Source: Patella vulgata (taxonomy: Eukaryota; Mollusca; Gastropoda; Patellidae). From it: a stretch of 64,000 bases of DNA. The notes below the pieces were generated by a model, which worked only from the letters and a program-made list of their open reading frames with translations, was not told where the DNA came from and did no database searches. How positions within the stretch are numbered: position 1 is the first letter of the stretch; the number at the start of each line of letters is the position of its first letter. The position numbers were made by a program, and so were the translations under genes. Positions 42,490 to 54,531 of this stretch are shown one piece after another. Where the stretch lies: NCBI RefSeq assembly GCF_932274485.2, contig NC_065883.2, forward strand, positions 17,110,222 to 17,174,221. The letters run 5' to 3'.

Positions 42490-44315
42490 CAGGGGGTAGT
42501 CTTACTCCGCCAGAATCCAGTCTCTGTTATCTCCCCCAAATCCAACGCACCGAGTGTCGTCACACACTTTGCGTCGCCTTAATATAGGCAACATGGCCCG
42601 GGTCAACGTATGAAAAACGTGCAGATTAAATCGCGTTCTGCTAATTTTATGAATTTGATTTTGGTAGATACTGCGTTCTCACGGAGTTATCTTCCACGAC
42701 GTGCTCGAGCATTATCATTAACAATTAATTGAGAATTGCGTATCTAATCAGGACATTAAGAGGTGAAAGTTGAACCAAATCTAATTAAAATAGACGAAGA
42801 CAGTATATAGGAGACACAATGCAAGGCGCTTTAATTAATCTGAGACAAGTATTCGTTTTGAGGTGTGGCGAGCACGATACTGTTTCGTTATGTATTGGCA
42901 ATTTGCAATGCACCCATAACGATGTTTGAAAGTGGCTTCAAACCAACGAGTAACAATTCCGTTAGGTATTAAAGAAAATTTGTACTAGTTTGAAACTAAA
43001 AACAACAAGTCTTTGGCTCAATATGTGACAATGTTGAACTGTTTAACAGACTAGTTAACTGTTAGGCAGTCAGCGTACCACGTGTTACATGCATGGAATG
43101 GAATAGTCATTCAAAAAGACCTGACCAAAACCATCAATTGGAATGAAATCATGACCTTTACAAAATTACAAAAGTTATAAATAATTCAAATATAGCTCAT
43201 TCCTAACTATGTCTTTGTACAAAGTTAACAGTAAAATGTACAAACCTGATCTAAATGTGGTAAAACTAATGTGGTATGTTGAAGTCTTAGTCTAGTAACT
43301 TATACCACTACCGATAGTTTTATTAATATAGGACATACTCTAGCAGTATATAAACCAGTGTTTGTACACTTCAGACCTTCTCAAATTTAATCTTTGTAAT
43401 TGAGAATCGACTGTTCTTTGTATTCCCACAAGCTTGTAGAGAATATAGGTTTATAACGAGTTGTATAAAGATAACACCGAGATAAGTTTCTATTAGAACT
43501 TGACTGATCTTTATCATTTCTAATTTTACTTATCTTAATTAATACATTTTCATTAACTATCCGTGTTCCAATTACTGTCGAATTTCTAAATTATTCAGCC
43601 ATAAAATAACCACGTAAATATTCAAAAATAGTGCACTCATAGATTAAGATTAAGATATAAGAAGAATATAGATCAAAGAAGATAATCATCCGCGATGAGG
43701 CAGCATAAAAATTTCCTTCAATGTCACGTAATAATTCAACATCAGATACAATGTATATAGACGCTTTAAAGCGACGTTCCTACTTGGGGCATTGTCGTCG
43801 ATCGATAGAAATCAATTCGATATTTCTAATTCTGTTAATTTTAAATGCACGCGATCTGAGAGTCATTCGTCTACCAAAACGTAACCAATATTAGAAAAAC
43901 AGGAATCGTAATAAATTTTCTGAGATATACTAAAAGAAAAGCGAATTAATTGGTCTTTCGGCAAAAAAAAAAGAAGCTTAATGCAGGTTCGGTGCAAGAT
44001 CGATATACGGTATTGATAATACATGTAATTAGTTAATTAGTCTAGCTGAGGCTTTTTTTTTTCGATTTTCATCAAGATATTATAAAGATATTCAATTATT
44101 TGGCGAAAATGTTCTACATTGTATTTTATGGTAAGCGTGCTTTAACTTTAAGATATTTAACCGAATTCTAATATGAAGGAGCTTTCAGGTGAATGTCCGC
44201 GGACTAGTTTTTGTTGACAGAGAAGTTGCTCTCGACATTCCCTCTAGCCAGTAGCTTTTAAAAATAAACTCAGCTGAGAGTTGATATATGAATGTTGATC
44301 AAAAGAATATACACC
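42490..44315. other. stretch without recognised features
   Basis: 42530-42680 is richer in CpG than its surroundings (ACGCACCGAGTGTCGTCAC) and could be promoter-like if the exon at 42453 is real. The rest is AT-rich and featureless to me. Confidence 0.3.
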
Positions 44316-44319
44316 TCAG

Positions 44320-44397
44320 TCAGAAAACTTCGAGGTCTACTGATAATCGTAGAGTTTTTATATAAAGGGTAATTAATTTCAGAATAATATAATATTT

Positions 44398-44441
<44 letters not shown>

Positions 44442-45130
44442 GGAGTTTAACGTCCACTCGACACAAACTAGGTCATTTCGGGACTAACATATGGTTTTTA
44501 ATTTTATTTCAATAATTCGCATGCGCGTAGGGGTCTTTAGCAGTGGGAGGAAACCGGAGGACCCGGAGAAAACCCACGAGGTTGGACAGGCGACCCTTCT
44601 CCTTGTCACGTACAACCGGGGATTCGAAACCACGCCAGTGGACTCAATGACAGGCTTTATGATACAGCGCGCACGTGCTAACCATTCGGCCATCCAACCC
44701 CCCATAATATTTCGAAGTCTATCAATAAACGTATAGTTTTTATATGAAGCATAATTAATTTTTAAAAATATAATATTTCGAAGTCTATCGATAAACTTAG
44801 AAGTTGTTTTTTTATAAAAAGGGTAATTAAATGTAGAAAAATATTTCGAAGTCTATAGATAAGGTTTTTATATGACGGGTAATTAACGTTAAAATATAAT
44901 ATTTCGAAGTCTGTCGAAAACGTTTTTATATGAAGAGTAATATAACTTAGAAAATATTATATCATTTCAAAGTCTATCGATAACGCTTTTAAATGACGTG
45001 TAATTAACTTAAAAGTATTATATTTCGAAGTCTATTGATAACGTTTTGTCTATGGAAGGGTAATTAACTTTAAAAAGTATAATATTTCTAAGTCTTTATT
45101 TTTTCTATGAACAGTAATTAACTTTGACAC
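44320..45130. repeat. 58-68 bp minisatellite array
   Basis: Eight units whose TTCGAAGTCTAT-like word starts at 44329, 44396 (unit split by a SINE), 44777, 44845, 44903, 44966, 45024 and 45087. Each unit continues as GATAACGTTTTTATATGA, then GGGTAATTAACTTTAAAA. Spacing varies from 58 to 68 bp and units differ by several substitutions. Confidence 0.88.
44401..44703 (-). mobile_element. SINE-II, full length, inserted in the minisatellite
   Basis: Complete copy from GA tail to head. Flanked by direct ATAATATTTCGA at 44389-44400 and 44704-44715, a target duplication made of minisatellite sequence. Apparent frames on both strands are repeat only. Confidence 0.95.
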
Positions 45131-46038
45131 CGACCACCAACAACACAACTTGTAGATTTCGTTAACTCTTAGAATTTTAAGATTCAAATTACCAGGTGCA
45201 GTTCTTGGTAAAACTCCGAATTTGTTGACAATTTTTTTGATCCGGACAGATTACCAAAATCGTGACAAAAATACTAAGAATAACTCCACTCGACAGAAAT
45301 AAGCATTCTATTCTACTTTCAGGGTTAATTATTGTATACAAGGAAGCTTTTTGGATTATTTATTTTGTAGTAGATAAGAAGAATAAAAACACATACTTCC
45401 GCTTTAAACATATTCAATAAACTATTTAATCTATGGCAAAATGAAATAAGCGAACAAAATACAACATTTTATATAGCTAATTTTCACTATGAAATCATTT
45501 AATTCAAATCTGTATCAAAGCATAGAAATGTTAGGAGTGTTTCTTAATTAATTAAATAGCACAATATAACAGTAATTAATTAGACATTAAACGATTAGTT
45601 TTACATGATTCTTCAACATTACTTCTTAATATATGTCTTACAAATGAATAACATTGAAATTGAAATTTGATAAAAAAATAAATTCTAAAATAAGTGTTCA
45701 TGTTGAATTAATTTGACAGAGCGCAAAGATTTATGGTATCGCATGACTTGGATTAATCAGGTCCAGATATTCATCAAGCCTGTCATTCTCCATTACTTTC
45801 AAATCTGACTAGATATGACACATTTATAGGCCATATATCATTAGTATGATATTTCGAAATAAATAAGTTTAATTTGTGACAATGCATAATTAATTTATTT
45901 CTAGGCGTAACTAACTATATCCACAAACTTAAGACACCAACGGGGACGATACGAAGAGCATTTATCAAAGGCTTGGGTGTACTTTAGAGGAATAACATCT
46001 TCTTAAAAAGTTACACATTCGCTATGAGTAAGACGGTA
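45131..46038. other. AT-rich stretch, nothing recognised
   Basis: No frame, repeat family or RNA gene supported. Confidence 0.35.
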
Positions 46039-46409
46039 GTTTACATATACATTATGTAAGGTTTAGAAAAAAGTCCTGACCGTTCTTTCTATAATAGATT
46101 AAAAATATATAATGAAAAATGAATATACTGAAATAAATTCAGTCAAATTAATTAAGTTTGAGCGAAGTTATGAGTGATTAAAGTTAAGACACTAAATAGC
46201 CCAAACAGTCTCGATTATCAAGTACCTTCGCCACGATAATAAACGATTCCTCGATTTTCAGTCCTTAAATGGTCAGTCTCTGTGAGTGGCGTCGATAATA
46301 ATGTTTAACGAAGAAATGGTGGACACTGCGTAATCCACTAATACAACATTTGAAGTCGGAAAATAGACCCACAATTGGCCGATACAACTCCTACATAATG
46401 CATCTTTAA
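46039..46409. mobile_element. MITE-1-like, diverged subfamily
   Basis: Left end TTTACATATACATTATG and right end CATAATGCATCTTTAA. The interior matches 55185-55542 (AAAATGAATATA, GAGCGAAGTTAT) better than the main MITE-1 copies, so these two form a subfamily. Confidence 0.6.
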
Positions 46410-46429
46410 CAAAACAGATTAAAAAATGA

Positions 46430-46636
46430 TACGGGGTTCAACGTCCTACGTTGCTGGTGGTTCAATAAGAAAGGTGTTGGCTTACTAACCACGAGGTCCC
46501 GAATTCGACCTAGGTGTTTGGGACTTTCTAGTATGGTTTCCCGGTTGGTGCATATAGGGTGATGCTATCCCCTATTTAATTTAATTTAATTTTCGTTTCC
46601 TATTTTTCTGCACCAACTCCGCCATGAAGACTGGGT
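46430..46636 (-). mobile_element. SINE-I fragments, rearranged
   Basis: CGGGGTTCAACGTCCTAC at 46434 is a SINE-I 3' end, and TTTTTCTGCACCAACTC with ATGAAGACTGGG at about 46602-46632 is another. The piece between contains a head-like ACTAACCACGAGGTCCCGA. Order is scrambled. Confidence 0.45.
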
Positions 46637-47052
46637 GTGTTTAGCCTCATTCAACGAGTCGCTTCATTACAAATGACACTCAAAAGTATTCTGGCACGCG
46701 ATTCGTGTGCCAATTTTAAAATTTTCCTTTTGTCTTAAATACTGGATATCAGAAGTCCATCTCACGCTAAGATAACTACACGAATGTTGATTTAAATTGA
46801 CCAGTAAGTCGTATCTGCAATGTTGAAGACTGCATGATATTGAGTTAGCAACAAATTGCCTCTTTTAATCTCAGGTGTCGATTTATTTTACGACGTGGGC
46901 ATTTATCTACATTTAAAATATTAGGTCCACATATAGAGAGCCTAGGGTAAGATATAGCTGACTTTGTCTTCAAAAGTCGACAATGAAACTAAAACTAGTA
47001 AATAACCAGATTCCACACTATAATGGAAATCAAGAATGCTTAGCTCCTTTAC
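46637..47052. mobile_element. MITE-3 copy, left-truncated
   Basis: Shares CATTACAAATG, CACGCGATTCGTGTGCCAAT and TTGTCTTAAATACTGGATAT with 19148-19758, and ends GCTTAGCTCCTTTA. The left end is lost at the SINE junction. Confidence 0.7.
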
Positions 47053-47559
47053 ATGTATGTGGGGATATTTAGACAAATTTACCACCGGACCGACATTCAA
47101 TTTGGATTAATCACAGTGCCCGTAATAGTATCCTTAGAGAATATTTCAGTCCAGTGACCTATTAAAACAACTATTTAAATGAAACGAACCCAGCGATAAG
47201 TTCACTGACAGATCCATCGTCATTTAATATTATTGAGTTAAACTGGAGGTAGGCGGGACAATGGCCACGAGAAGAGATATGTTCTTACACGTTTTAATCG
47301 TTTTACATAATCTTACGCCATCATGTTTCAAGAATAACGATATGCAAACTCACAATATTACACTCTTGATGGTGTGTTAAGTCTGACCAAGTCAAATCAA
47401 ATCCAGCATGTCATTTCTCGTGTAACCGCTTTAAGTTTATTAACATAGATCATGGGCACCTATATAGAATTACATTATATTTTACAAGATACTTTACACA
47501 TTAACATATGTTATTCTGTTACAGCTATACAATTCTCTCAAACAGATCTTTAATATTCT

Positions 47560-47900
47560 CAGTGTGATTCCCCTTGTCAGTAGTGCGCTATAAGGAACAG
47601 TGTCTAGTCGTTCGGATTGGATGGAAAACCAAAGCTGTTGGAGTTCGACAAAGATGCGCCACTTTCCGGAGAAAATTTCGCTCACAGAACACTGTACTAT
47701 ATAATATGCTGCATTAGGCCAATCGGTACAGAAAATAGGACGTTAACACCATTTTATTTCATTGTATCTTCAATAAGATACCTTTTACAATCTATTAACC
47801 TATTCATGCTAATGCTACGGACTACATCACCCCGGTTGGTACAGAAAAGTAGGACGCTAAACACCATTTCATTTCATTTCATTTCATTTCATTGTATTCT
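47560..47900 (+). mobile_element. SINE-I remnants
   Basis: CCTTGTCAGTAGTGC, GTCTAGTCGTTCGGATTGGA and GGAGTTCGACAAAG come in SINE-I order, then two successive 3' ends (AGGACGTTAACACC at 47737, AGGACGCTAAACACC at 47848) with an ATTTC tail at 47861-47891. This is consistent with one degraded copy plus a second tail. Confidence 0.6.
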
Positions 47901-48467
47901 TAATAATACAAGTGTAAGTGTAAGCCTGCTCCTACCAATGGTCCACATCTTCACCAGCTCAGTTAATGTAGGGTAAATGGTGACGTATGGATTCACAAGA
48001 GGCGATCCAGGGCGGACACTACAGAAAGACAATAACCTTTAACCTTTGAATAATACAAACAGAGAGAACAAATTAACTTTCTTACATATATATAATTGAT
48101 GTCAGTCTAACACTGTGTCGTCAATAGCTGTATATGTAACGATGTTACAATTAACCACACTGTAGATAAACAATTAGTAACCCAATACTATTTAACCATC
48201 GTACCATAACTGATTACAGGTAGGGATCACTTTCAGTTTATAGGTGAATATATTGGGTTTCCAGATTAGTAGGCTATATCCACTTTGAGCTGTGTTGAAC
48301 TTCATTGACAAGGTTACACGATTCATGTAGTATAAAGTTTCTATTTCTTTTATAAATCAACTTTATAACTTTTGTCTGTGTAATATCTATTAAAAGGTGT
48401 AAATTTCACATATTGTACAACAGGTATGCTAAAATTACTTCATGTCGCTGTTTAATTAGGTGATACC

Positions 48468-48710
48468 CCCCCCCCTCACATAATATATCTAAATGTTCCT
48501 AATTAAGTAGAATCAATTTGAACACAATTCTTATTATCATTCAAAATATTTGTTCATCCACCCCCGCCACCGCACCTCGCCTTATATATCTAAAATGTTC
48601 CTAATTAAGTAGATGTCATTCGAACAAAATTTGTATTATCATTAAAAATATTTGGGAACTTCCGTTTATATTACTTAGGTGTGAGATGGTGGTGGTGGGG
48701 GGGGGGGGGT
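48468..48710. repeat. duplicated 110-bp segment and C/G homopolymers
   Basis: ATGTTCCTAATTAAGTAGA occurs at 48492 and 48595, each followed by TTATTATCATT-AAAATATTTG-like sequence. C run at 48467-48475 and G run at 48697-48708. Confidence 0.7.
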
Positions 48711-48749
48711 CGAGTGATGTAGCTCGTGAACATTAGATGATAAGGTCTG

Positions 48750-48955
48750 TCACTGAGTCAAGTAGCGTGCTTTCGATCCGAAGCTTCTGCGTGACAAGGG
48801 GTAGTGTCGCCTGCCCAACCTCTTGGGTTTCCTTCCACTGCCAAAGACCCTCACCACAAGAAAATTATTGAAATAAAATTTTACCATATTATGTTAGTCC
48901 CGACTACCACCTCGCGCTCTCTCTCGCCCTCTCTCTCTCTCTCTCACGTCAACGC
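48750..48955 (+). mobile_element. SINE-II copy, diverged
   Basis: Plus orientation: GTCTGTCACTGAGTCAAGTA (head side), CTTTCGATCCG, CGCCTGCCCAACCTC, a shortened core and a CTCTCTC tail at 48916-48944. Confidence 0.85.
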
Positions 48956-49040
48956 CAAGGACCTTGAAAAATATAAGTTATAAGAGTACTTTCTCTGCAA
49001 CCATTTAAGAATCCTTAGTTATTTTCCTTTCTTTACTCAC

Positions 49041-49141
49041 CTGTGTTCTTGACCAAACGAACACGTGGTGGTTACACCGGAAATACGTCCGCTGTTCAAA
49101 ATGGTTTTCCGTTTACTCTTTACACAATCAAATACGGCCAT
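49041..49141 (-). CDS. candidate first coding exon
   Basis: Minus strand: GACTATGGCC gives a good start context, the frame MAVFDCVKSKRKTILNSG continues to FGQEH and the very strong donor CAG/GTGAGT. It ends with two extra bases. Not shared with other parts of the window. No partner exon was found, and joining to the exon at 41023 gives an early stop, so this is only a candidate. Confidence 0.3.
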
Positions 49142-49279
49142 AGTCTACTAATTTCTTTCACCAATATTCATATCTATACCTCCCTTGAATCTATTGAGAT
49201 CTCTCATATTCAAGTGAACATAATTCAGGTAGTTTGTCCAGAAATGCCCGAAAACATTTTATGTTCACTCCATTGATCT

Positions 49280-50090
49280 AATGACTGACCGATATCAAAT
49301 TGACCTGCCAAACACAGTTTTAAAACATGCAAACAAAACCTCAGTTCTTATAACATGACGTAATTCACAATAACTTCTGTAAAGCGACTCCGTATTTTAC
49401 GCATTGATCGTTCTGGTTTTAAAGACAGATTATTCATCTTGTAAGCATCTCTTGGCTTTTTCGCCTCCAAGCTCAATAATTCCGTTACTCCGAAGTTAAA
49501 CTGTGATTGTTGAATCTTCGTGACGTTAAAAGATCATCAAGACGGTAAAATAAAGAAAATGGTGGCGAGCAGACGACAAGTCAGTTGACACACGATGTGC
49601 CCTATACAAACATCCATTCATGTTCACAAATTCACGCAACATTCTTTCACATAACCGCTTGATTGAGAAACTAGTTCGTCTGCGTTGTTAACTTTTAGAT
49701 CCCCTACCCCGCGCCATATTGCATTTTCACACCGGGGAATTAAAGACTCGTTACGAAGCGTCCATGGGATTAGAAGACGACATGTCGAAGTTAGAATGAA
49801 AAAAGAGAATCGTTTAAATTAGGAAATTGATACTGAATTTGTCAACCACTCCAAAATAACCTAATACATTAGTGTTGTGTTATATAAAAGCAGAAAAGAA
49901 ACTATACAATGATTTTGGGAGACTACTGAATTGACCCAAAGCATGCTGCAATTGACCGAAAAGATGCATGGGAATTCAAATTAGGGCAAATTTTAAAGAA
50001 GCTGCGAACCGCTTTAATTTTGATTTTGGTTGAATTAAATTGTTGAACTGGTTTGAACTGGTGTGCTATTTCGAGTAATGATATAACAAA
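49280..50090. other. intergenic stretch, nothing firm
   Basis: Locally higher CpG at 49380-49600 and a possible promoter for a minus-strand transcript through 49141. No coding frame supported. Confidence 0.25.
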
Positions 50091-50104
50091 GTCAATAGGA
50101 TATG

Positions 50105-50494
50105 AAACGAATTGGCGTTTAACGTCCTACTGTCTTGCATCAACCGAGGAATAAGGAAATAAATTGAAATGGGGTTTAACGTCCTACTGTTCTACTCCGA
50201 CCGGGCTAATGAAGATCGTCGGCAGAAGGAAAATGGCATATAAGATGTAGAGCGCTAAGAGGGAGATTTTGCCCTGACAACGGCGTTTCCACATACTCTC
50301 TCATAATAGAGTTCGTATATAGGTGCATGCCACCAAGTACACCAGTGGATCGAGGTTTTTGGTCCCATCCGAAAAACTAGACACACTTTTAAGGCTTGCA
50401 CCACTGACAAAAGACACCAGACTGGGAAACGTTCTCGGTCTAACATCGAGATAGAATCCATAGACGTAATACCCACTAAGCCACCGTGGCTCCC
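50105..50494 (-). mobile_element. SINE-I copy preceded by a second tail
   Basis: 50168-50494 is a nearly complete minus-orientation copy, with a degraded middle, ending at the head GGGAGCCACGGTGGCTTAGT. At 50105-50150 another 3' end (GGCGTTTAACGTCCTACTG) lies in the same orientation. Confidence 0.82.
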
Positions 50495-50582
50495 AAAGTC
50501 TGCAATGGAATCCCACGAAACGGTAACTAACTTGATCTGTATAGCATACTATGGTTCGCCAAATACCTCTATTTAAATAAAA

Positions 50583-50861
50583 GAGAGAGAGAGAGAGAAA
50601 TGGGGTTTAACATCCACTCGACACAAACTAGGTCATTTCGGGACTAACATATGGTTTAATTTTATTTCAATAATTCGCTTGCGCGTAGGGGTCTTTAGCA
50701 GTGGGAGGAAACCGGAGGACCCGGAGAAAACCCACGAGGCTGGACAGGCGACCCTACTCCTTGCCACGTACAACCGGGGATTCGAAACCACGCCAGTTCA
50801 CTCAATGACAGACTTTATGGTACAGCGCGCACGTGCTAACCATTCAGCCATCCAACCCCCC
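50583..50861 (-). mobile_element. SINE-II, full length, with 13-bp target duplication
   Basis: Complete copy; direct TATTTAAATAAAA at 50570-50582 and 50862-50874. Closely matches the copies at 44401 and 54532, so it is probably young. Confidence 0.95.
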
Positions 50862-51035
50862 TATTTAAATAAAAATCTAGAAAGTAAAAGTGACACACGG
50901 ATAAAAACCTATAGTCCAAACCGGAAGGCGGAAGTATTATTCCAGATCCCACCCCACCCACACAACCCATACACAGTCACGCGTGTACCCCACTTTTATC
51001 TGTACATTAAATTACTATTACGTTTGACTGCAACG

Positions 51036-51829
51036 GCCCTGTTTCACAAAAGCTTAAACTAAAATCAATAAAATAGATTTTAACTAAAATCAAAATGAAA
51101 TTTTAAATTTTATGCGTTTCACGAAGATCGAGTGTAATTTAAAATGCAATTTTAATAGATTTTAGTTAAAATTGCTTGCGCTCGCACAGTGCACAATTCC
51201 GACACTTAGGGTGTAAGCATAAACCGTCGGAACTGAAAACTGTTACAAGGTTGAACTAACCGTTACAATACCAATGAGAAGAGTTTCATACGTTGTAACA
51301 ATGTCTGCACATGGTCAAACAGTCGTAGAGAGATGAAATAAATAAGTTTATTGCGTATTATTCGCTTTGAAATGTATCAGCTGGTTGGCCTTGAACTTGC
51401 ATGTCCCTTTGATTTGGCATTTGATTTACTCGCAGGCTTCAATGGAAATAATGCGCATCGATAAACTAAATCGCTCGAATTTCGTAGTTTTATGGTATCC
51501 TTATTGGATAATGCCTATCTATCTTACTAAATTAAAATGATTTTTTCCCAATATAAAATACCCTTTGCTCCTATATAAATCATCATAACCCCAAAACCAT
51601 AAATACTTTGCATATGGCGTATCTAGTATTATAGGACTGATGGGGTTTCGATTCCCCGGTTGTACGTGACAGGGAGTAGGGCCGCCCGTCCAACCTCGTA
51701 GGTTTTCTCCGGGTCCTCCGGTTTCCGCCCACTACTAAAGACCCCTACGCGCAAGCGAATTATTCAAATAAAATTGAACCATGTGTTAGTCCCGAAATGA
51801 CCTAGTTTGTGTCTAGTGGACGTTATACC

Positions 51830-51873
<44 letters not shown>

Positions 51874-52440
51874 AAACAATTGTAGGCCTACAAAGATATT
51901 TTTTTATAGATATGAAGTGAGTTTAGATTTTTTTTTAGGTTTTTTTGTTGGTTTCTTTTTTTTGTCTATTAATTATTTGAAAATAGTATAATTTATACGT
52001 GAATCATATGGTAATATATTTAAAATAGTAACAAAGAGCTTTTAATTTGGGGCGTCATCTTATTGCTTATATTGCCTTACAATAACGATAGTATGTTTAA
52101 ATTATATAACCCTGGCCATTGGCAATATTATCATTATTCCTAATAGATCTATATAATATGTCGCAATAGATCTCACAACGTAGCTCTAATCAATGTTTGT
52201 TAATGTTATGATTTTAAGTTAGGCGAGAGTGACGGCTGTCCTAAGTTAAAATTGATTTTAGTTAAAATTGTCCCTAAAATAGTTTTGTGAAACGCCACTA
52301 TTTTAAGTTAAGATACAATTTTAACTTACAATATTATTTTAGTGGATTTTATTTAAAATGCTTAAAATCGTTTTGTGAAACGCATCTATCTTAAGTTAGG
52401 ATGGAATTTTAAGGAGATTTAAGTTTTTGTGAAACAGGGC
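51036..52440. mobile_element. foldback-like DNA element, about 1.4 kb
   Basis: Ends are GCCCTGTTTCACAAAAGC and, inverted, GCCCTGTTTCACAAAAACTT. Both sides contain arrays of TTTTAGTTAAAATTG/AACTAAAATC words and GTTTCACGAAG/GTTTTGTGAAACGC, giving long, imperfect inverted termini (about 150 bp left, 220 bp right). The centre carries a SINE-II and no transposase frame. Superfamily not assigned; no target duplication seen. Confidence 0.75.
51620..51868 (+). mobile_element. SINE-II nested in the foldback element
   Basis: Plus orientation: CGATTCCCCGGTTGTACGTG, GTTTTCTCCGGGTCCTCCGG, the TACGCGCAAGCGAATTATTC block and a TC tail at 51834-51868. The tRNA-like head is mostly missing. Confidence 0.9.
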
Positions 52441-52471
52441 ACAGGGTATTAAATGAACATTATATTATTGC

Positions 52472-52665
52472 ATGGGAGCCGTATGGGCTCGGCGAGTAAG
52501 ACAGTGGCTCGTCAAACTGGAGGCCGTTTTCGATCCCTGTGGTTCCCCATTGTCAATAGTGGAGGACAGAGGGGTTGGCAAGGGACAACGTATAGTCGTT
52601 CGGATAGGACGAAAAACCGAGTTCCTGTGTACACTTGACCGTTAGCCCAGTCGAAGCAGAACATA
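52472..52665 (+). mobile_element. SINE-I copy, truncated inside
   Basis: Head GGGAGCCGTATGGGCTCGGC, B-box-like TTTTCGATCCC, GTCGTTCGGATAGGACGA, then GTGTACACTTGACC joined to GTTAGCCCAGTCGAAGCAGA. The middle block is deleted and the tail is lost. Confidence 0.8.
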
Positions 52666-52799
52666 ACTAATGCTGAAAAACGAAACAGCATTCGTAATGA
52701 TTTAATTATTTTAAAATTAATCTTCGCCAAAGGTATGCATACTGTTTCTAGAAAATCTGATACCACCTTATTTCGAATGAGTTTTCACAGCTAACAACT

Positions 52800-53290
52800 T
52801 TTGTTGTACTTTATCTTATATTGTACGTTAGAGGGGAAATAACTCCTTAATAACTGAAAGTCGCATTCTCTAATCTTATCAATTCAATCACAGAACCCTG
52901 TTTTGAGAATAAATGCCCCGTGAAGACCCTTACTACACCATGACGACAAACTCGTGACTGTCATAACTTAGAGAAAAATGGGGATGAAGAAGAAAACGAT
53001 TTTGATCCATCATCTAAAATGGTTACAATGAATAAGATCAATATACATATAACCAGATCTATATACATGTAACCTTCGACAGATGAATCTATTTGAGGGG
53101 GGACATATTAAGTTTTCTGGATATATCAGATGATCACACCCCCGAAACAATATATTATTTATTATTTTAATACTTAAAAGTATCTCGCATGTTTCCAAAT
53201 AGAGAGACTTAGGAGAGTTCGGGGATTCATCTAAATATTTTCAAAAGACACCAAAGTGATATTGCCATATTGAATTTATTTTTATATTGC
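52800..53290. other. stretch without recognised features
   Basis: AT-rich; no repeat shared with the rest of the window and no coding frame supported. Confidence 0.3.
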
Positions 53291-53299
53291 TACAGTTTT

Positions 53300-53500
53300 A
53301 AATTGACTGTTGTCGCCTGCCCGTCCGTCCGTCCACAAATTGTAGACAGTCTACAGGTCACAATGCTTATCCGATTTTGACGAAACTTGAAATAGGTTTA
53401 TCTCTCAAGGATATCGGTTCCTTTTTATCTTGTACTCTGTCCATCTCGTGCAAAATATGGGCGTATTTTGCATGGCAACCGCTTGTGTTATTTCAGAACA
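53300..53500 (+). repeat. unclassified interspersed repeat
   Basis: CCGTCCGTCCGTCCACAAAT is followed by CGATTTTGACGAAACTTGAA and a GCAAAATATGGGCG word. A related ACGGACAGACATACAGGCGG stretch is near 59524. Such blocks recur in invertebrate genomes, but I cannot assign a class. Confidence 0.4.
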
Positions 53501-53899
53501 CGGAAGATGCGCCTTCCGCCATTTTATGACGGTAGTTACACTAAAAATATATGTTGTGGAATGGACCCTTGACGAACAATATATCGGTTTGTTACTTAGC
53601 CATGCTATTAATAATTTAACCATGATATTCACAGCAGATTTGTCTTTGACGATCTCTTTGAAAACTACAAATACAACGAAACGTTTATATTTAACAGAAA
53701 GATCAAAAATGATTGACAAGCAAAGAAACAGTCACACTGTTCTTTGATTTGTGACCTGCCTTGAAGATCAAAAATTTATGAATTTGGTGTTATTTCAGTT
53801 GAAAATCAACTAATTGAAAAATCGTTACATTTAGGCACGAGAGAGGCAATGGGACGGCAAAAAGGATCCCCAAACCGGGAAGTATGGGAACCGTAAAAA

Positions 53900-54262
53900 T
53901 TGATCACAAATGGGCCCGTCCTTGTATACACCGTCTTTATTATCCCAGTTGGTGGAGAAAAGTAGCACGTTAAAGTCCATTTCAGCTCTTTTCCTTCCCC
54001 GTGGATTATTATATTGCAGTGCCTGTTTGGTAACTTGAATATACTTTTACATTTCTCTGTTGTTTGTATTTATAGAGTGCAGGATGGAAGGCTTGACAAG
54101 GAACAGCGTCTAGTCTTTCGGATGATACGAAAAACCGAAGTCCAGTATATTGGCGTGCACGTAAAATAACCCAAGCCCAGTTGGAATTCGACATAAGGGT
54201 TGTTCTCTCTTTAGACTTTAGCCCAGGTGGTGCAGATAAGTTGTACGTTAAAACCCGGGCCA
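53900..54262 (+). mobile_element. SINE-I fragments
   Basis: 53920-53990 has ATTATCCCAGTTGGTGGAGA and AGCACGTTAAAGTCCATTTC (a 3' end). 54075-54262 has GTGCAGGATGG, AGTCTTTCGGATGATACGA, GGCGTGCACGTAAAATAACC, CAGTTGGAATTCG and TACGTTAAAACCCGGG. Two separate partial copies, both plus. Confidence 0.7.
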
Positions 54263-54531
54263 ATACATTTCATGAATTTACGAACTTGAAACACCCGCTA
54301 GGAACTATGTATATGTTTTCAAACTCATTATACTATCCTAAACTTTTTTATTATTATACTTGTATGGCACCCCTTTACGGCACTCCTACTATAGTTAAAT
54401 AAGATCTGATTATATCCTGACTTATATCGTACTGATTTACACAATACATATAGAAAGGATGAGAAAAAGATTATAGAATAGAATATATTTATTGTGTTTG
54501 TTTTAAACGGAAGACCGCATGTTGTCCATTG

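Noticed and set aside
44328-45130. CRISPR-like array
   Set aside because: Spacing is regular, but there is no constant repeat separated by unique spacers; whole units are similar, as in a minisatellite, and the genome is eukaryotic.
50679-51062. 127-codon frame on the plus strand
   Set aside because: It starts inside a SINE-II and runs into the foldback element; the same residues occur at 44491, 39475 and 10471 in other SINE-II copies.
53430-53747. Overlapping frames of about 105 codons on both strands
   Set aside because: No splice sites, motif or codon pattern that stands out; lies next to an unclassified interspersed repeat.
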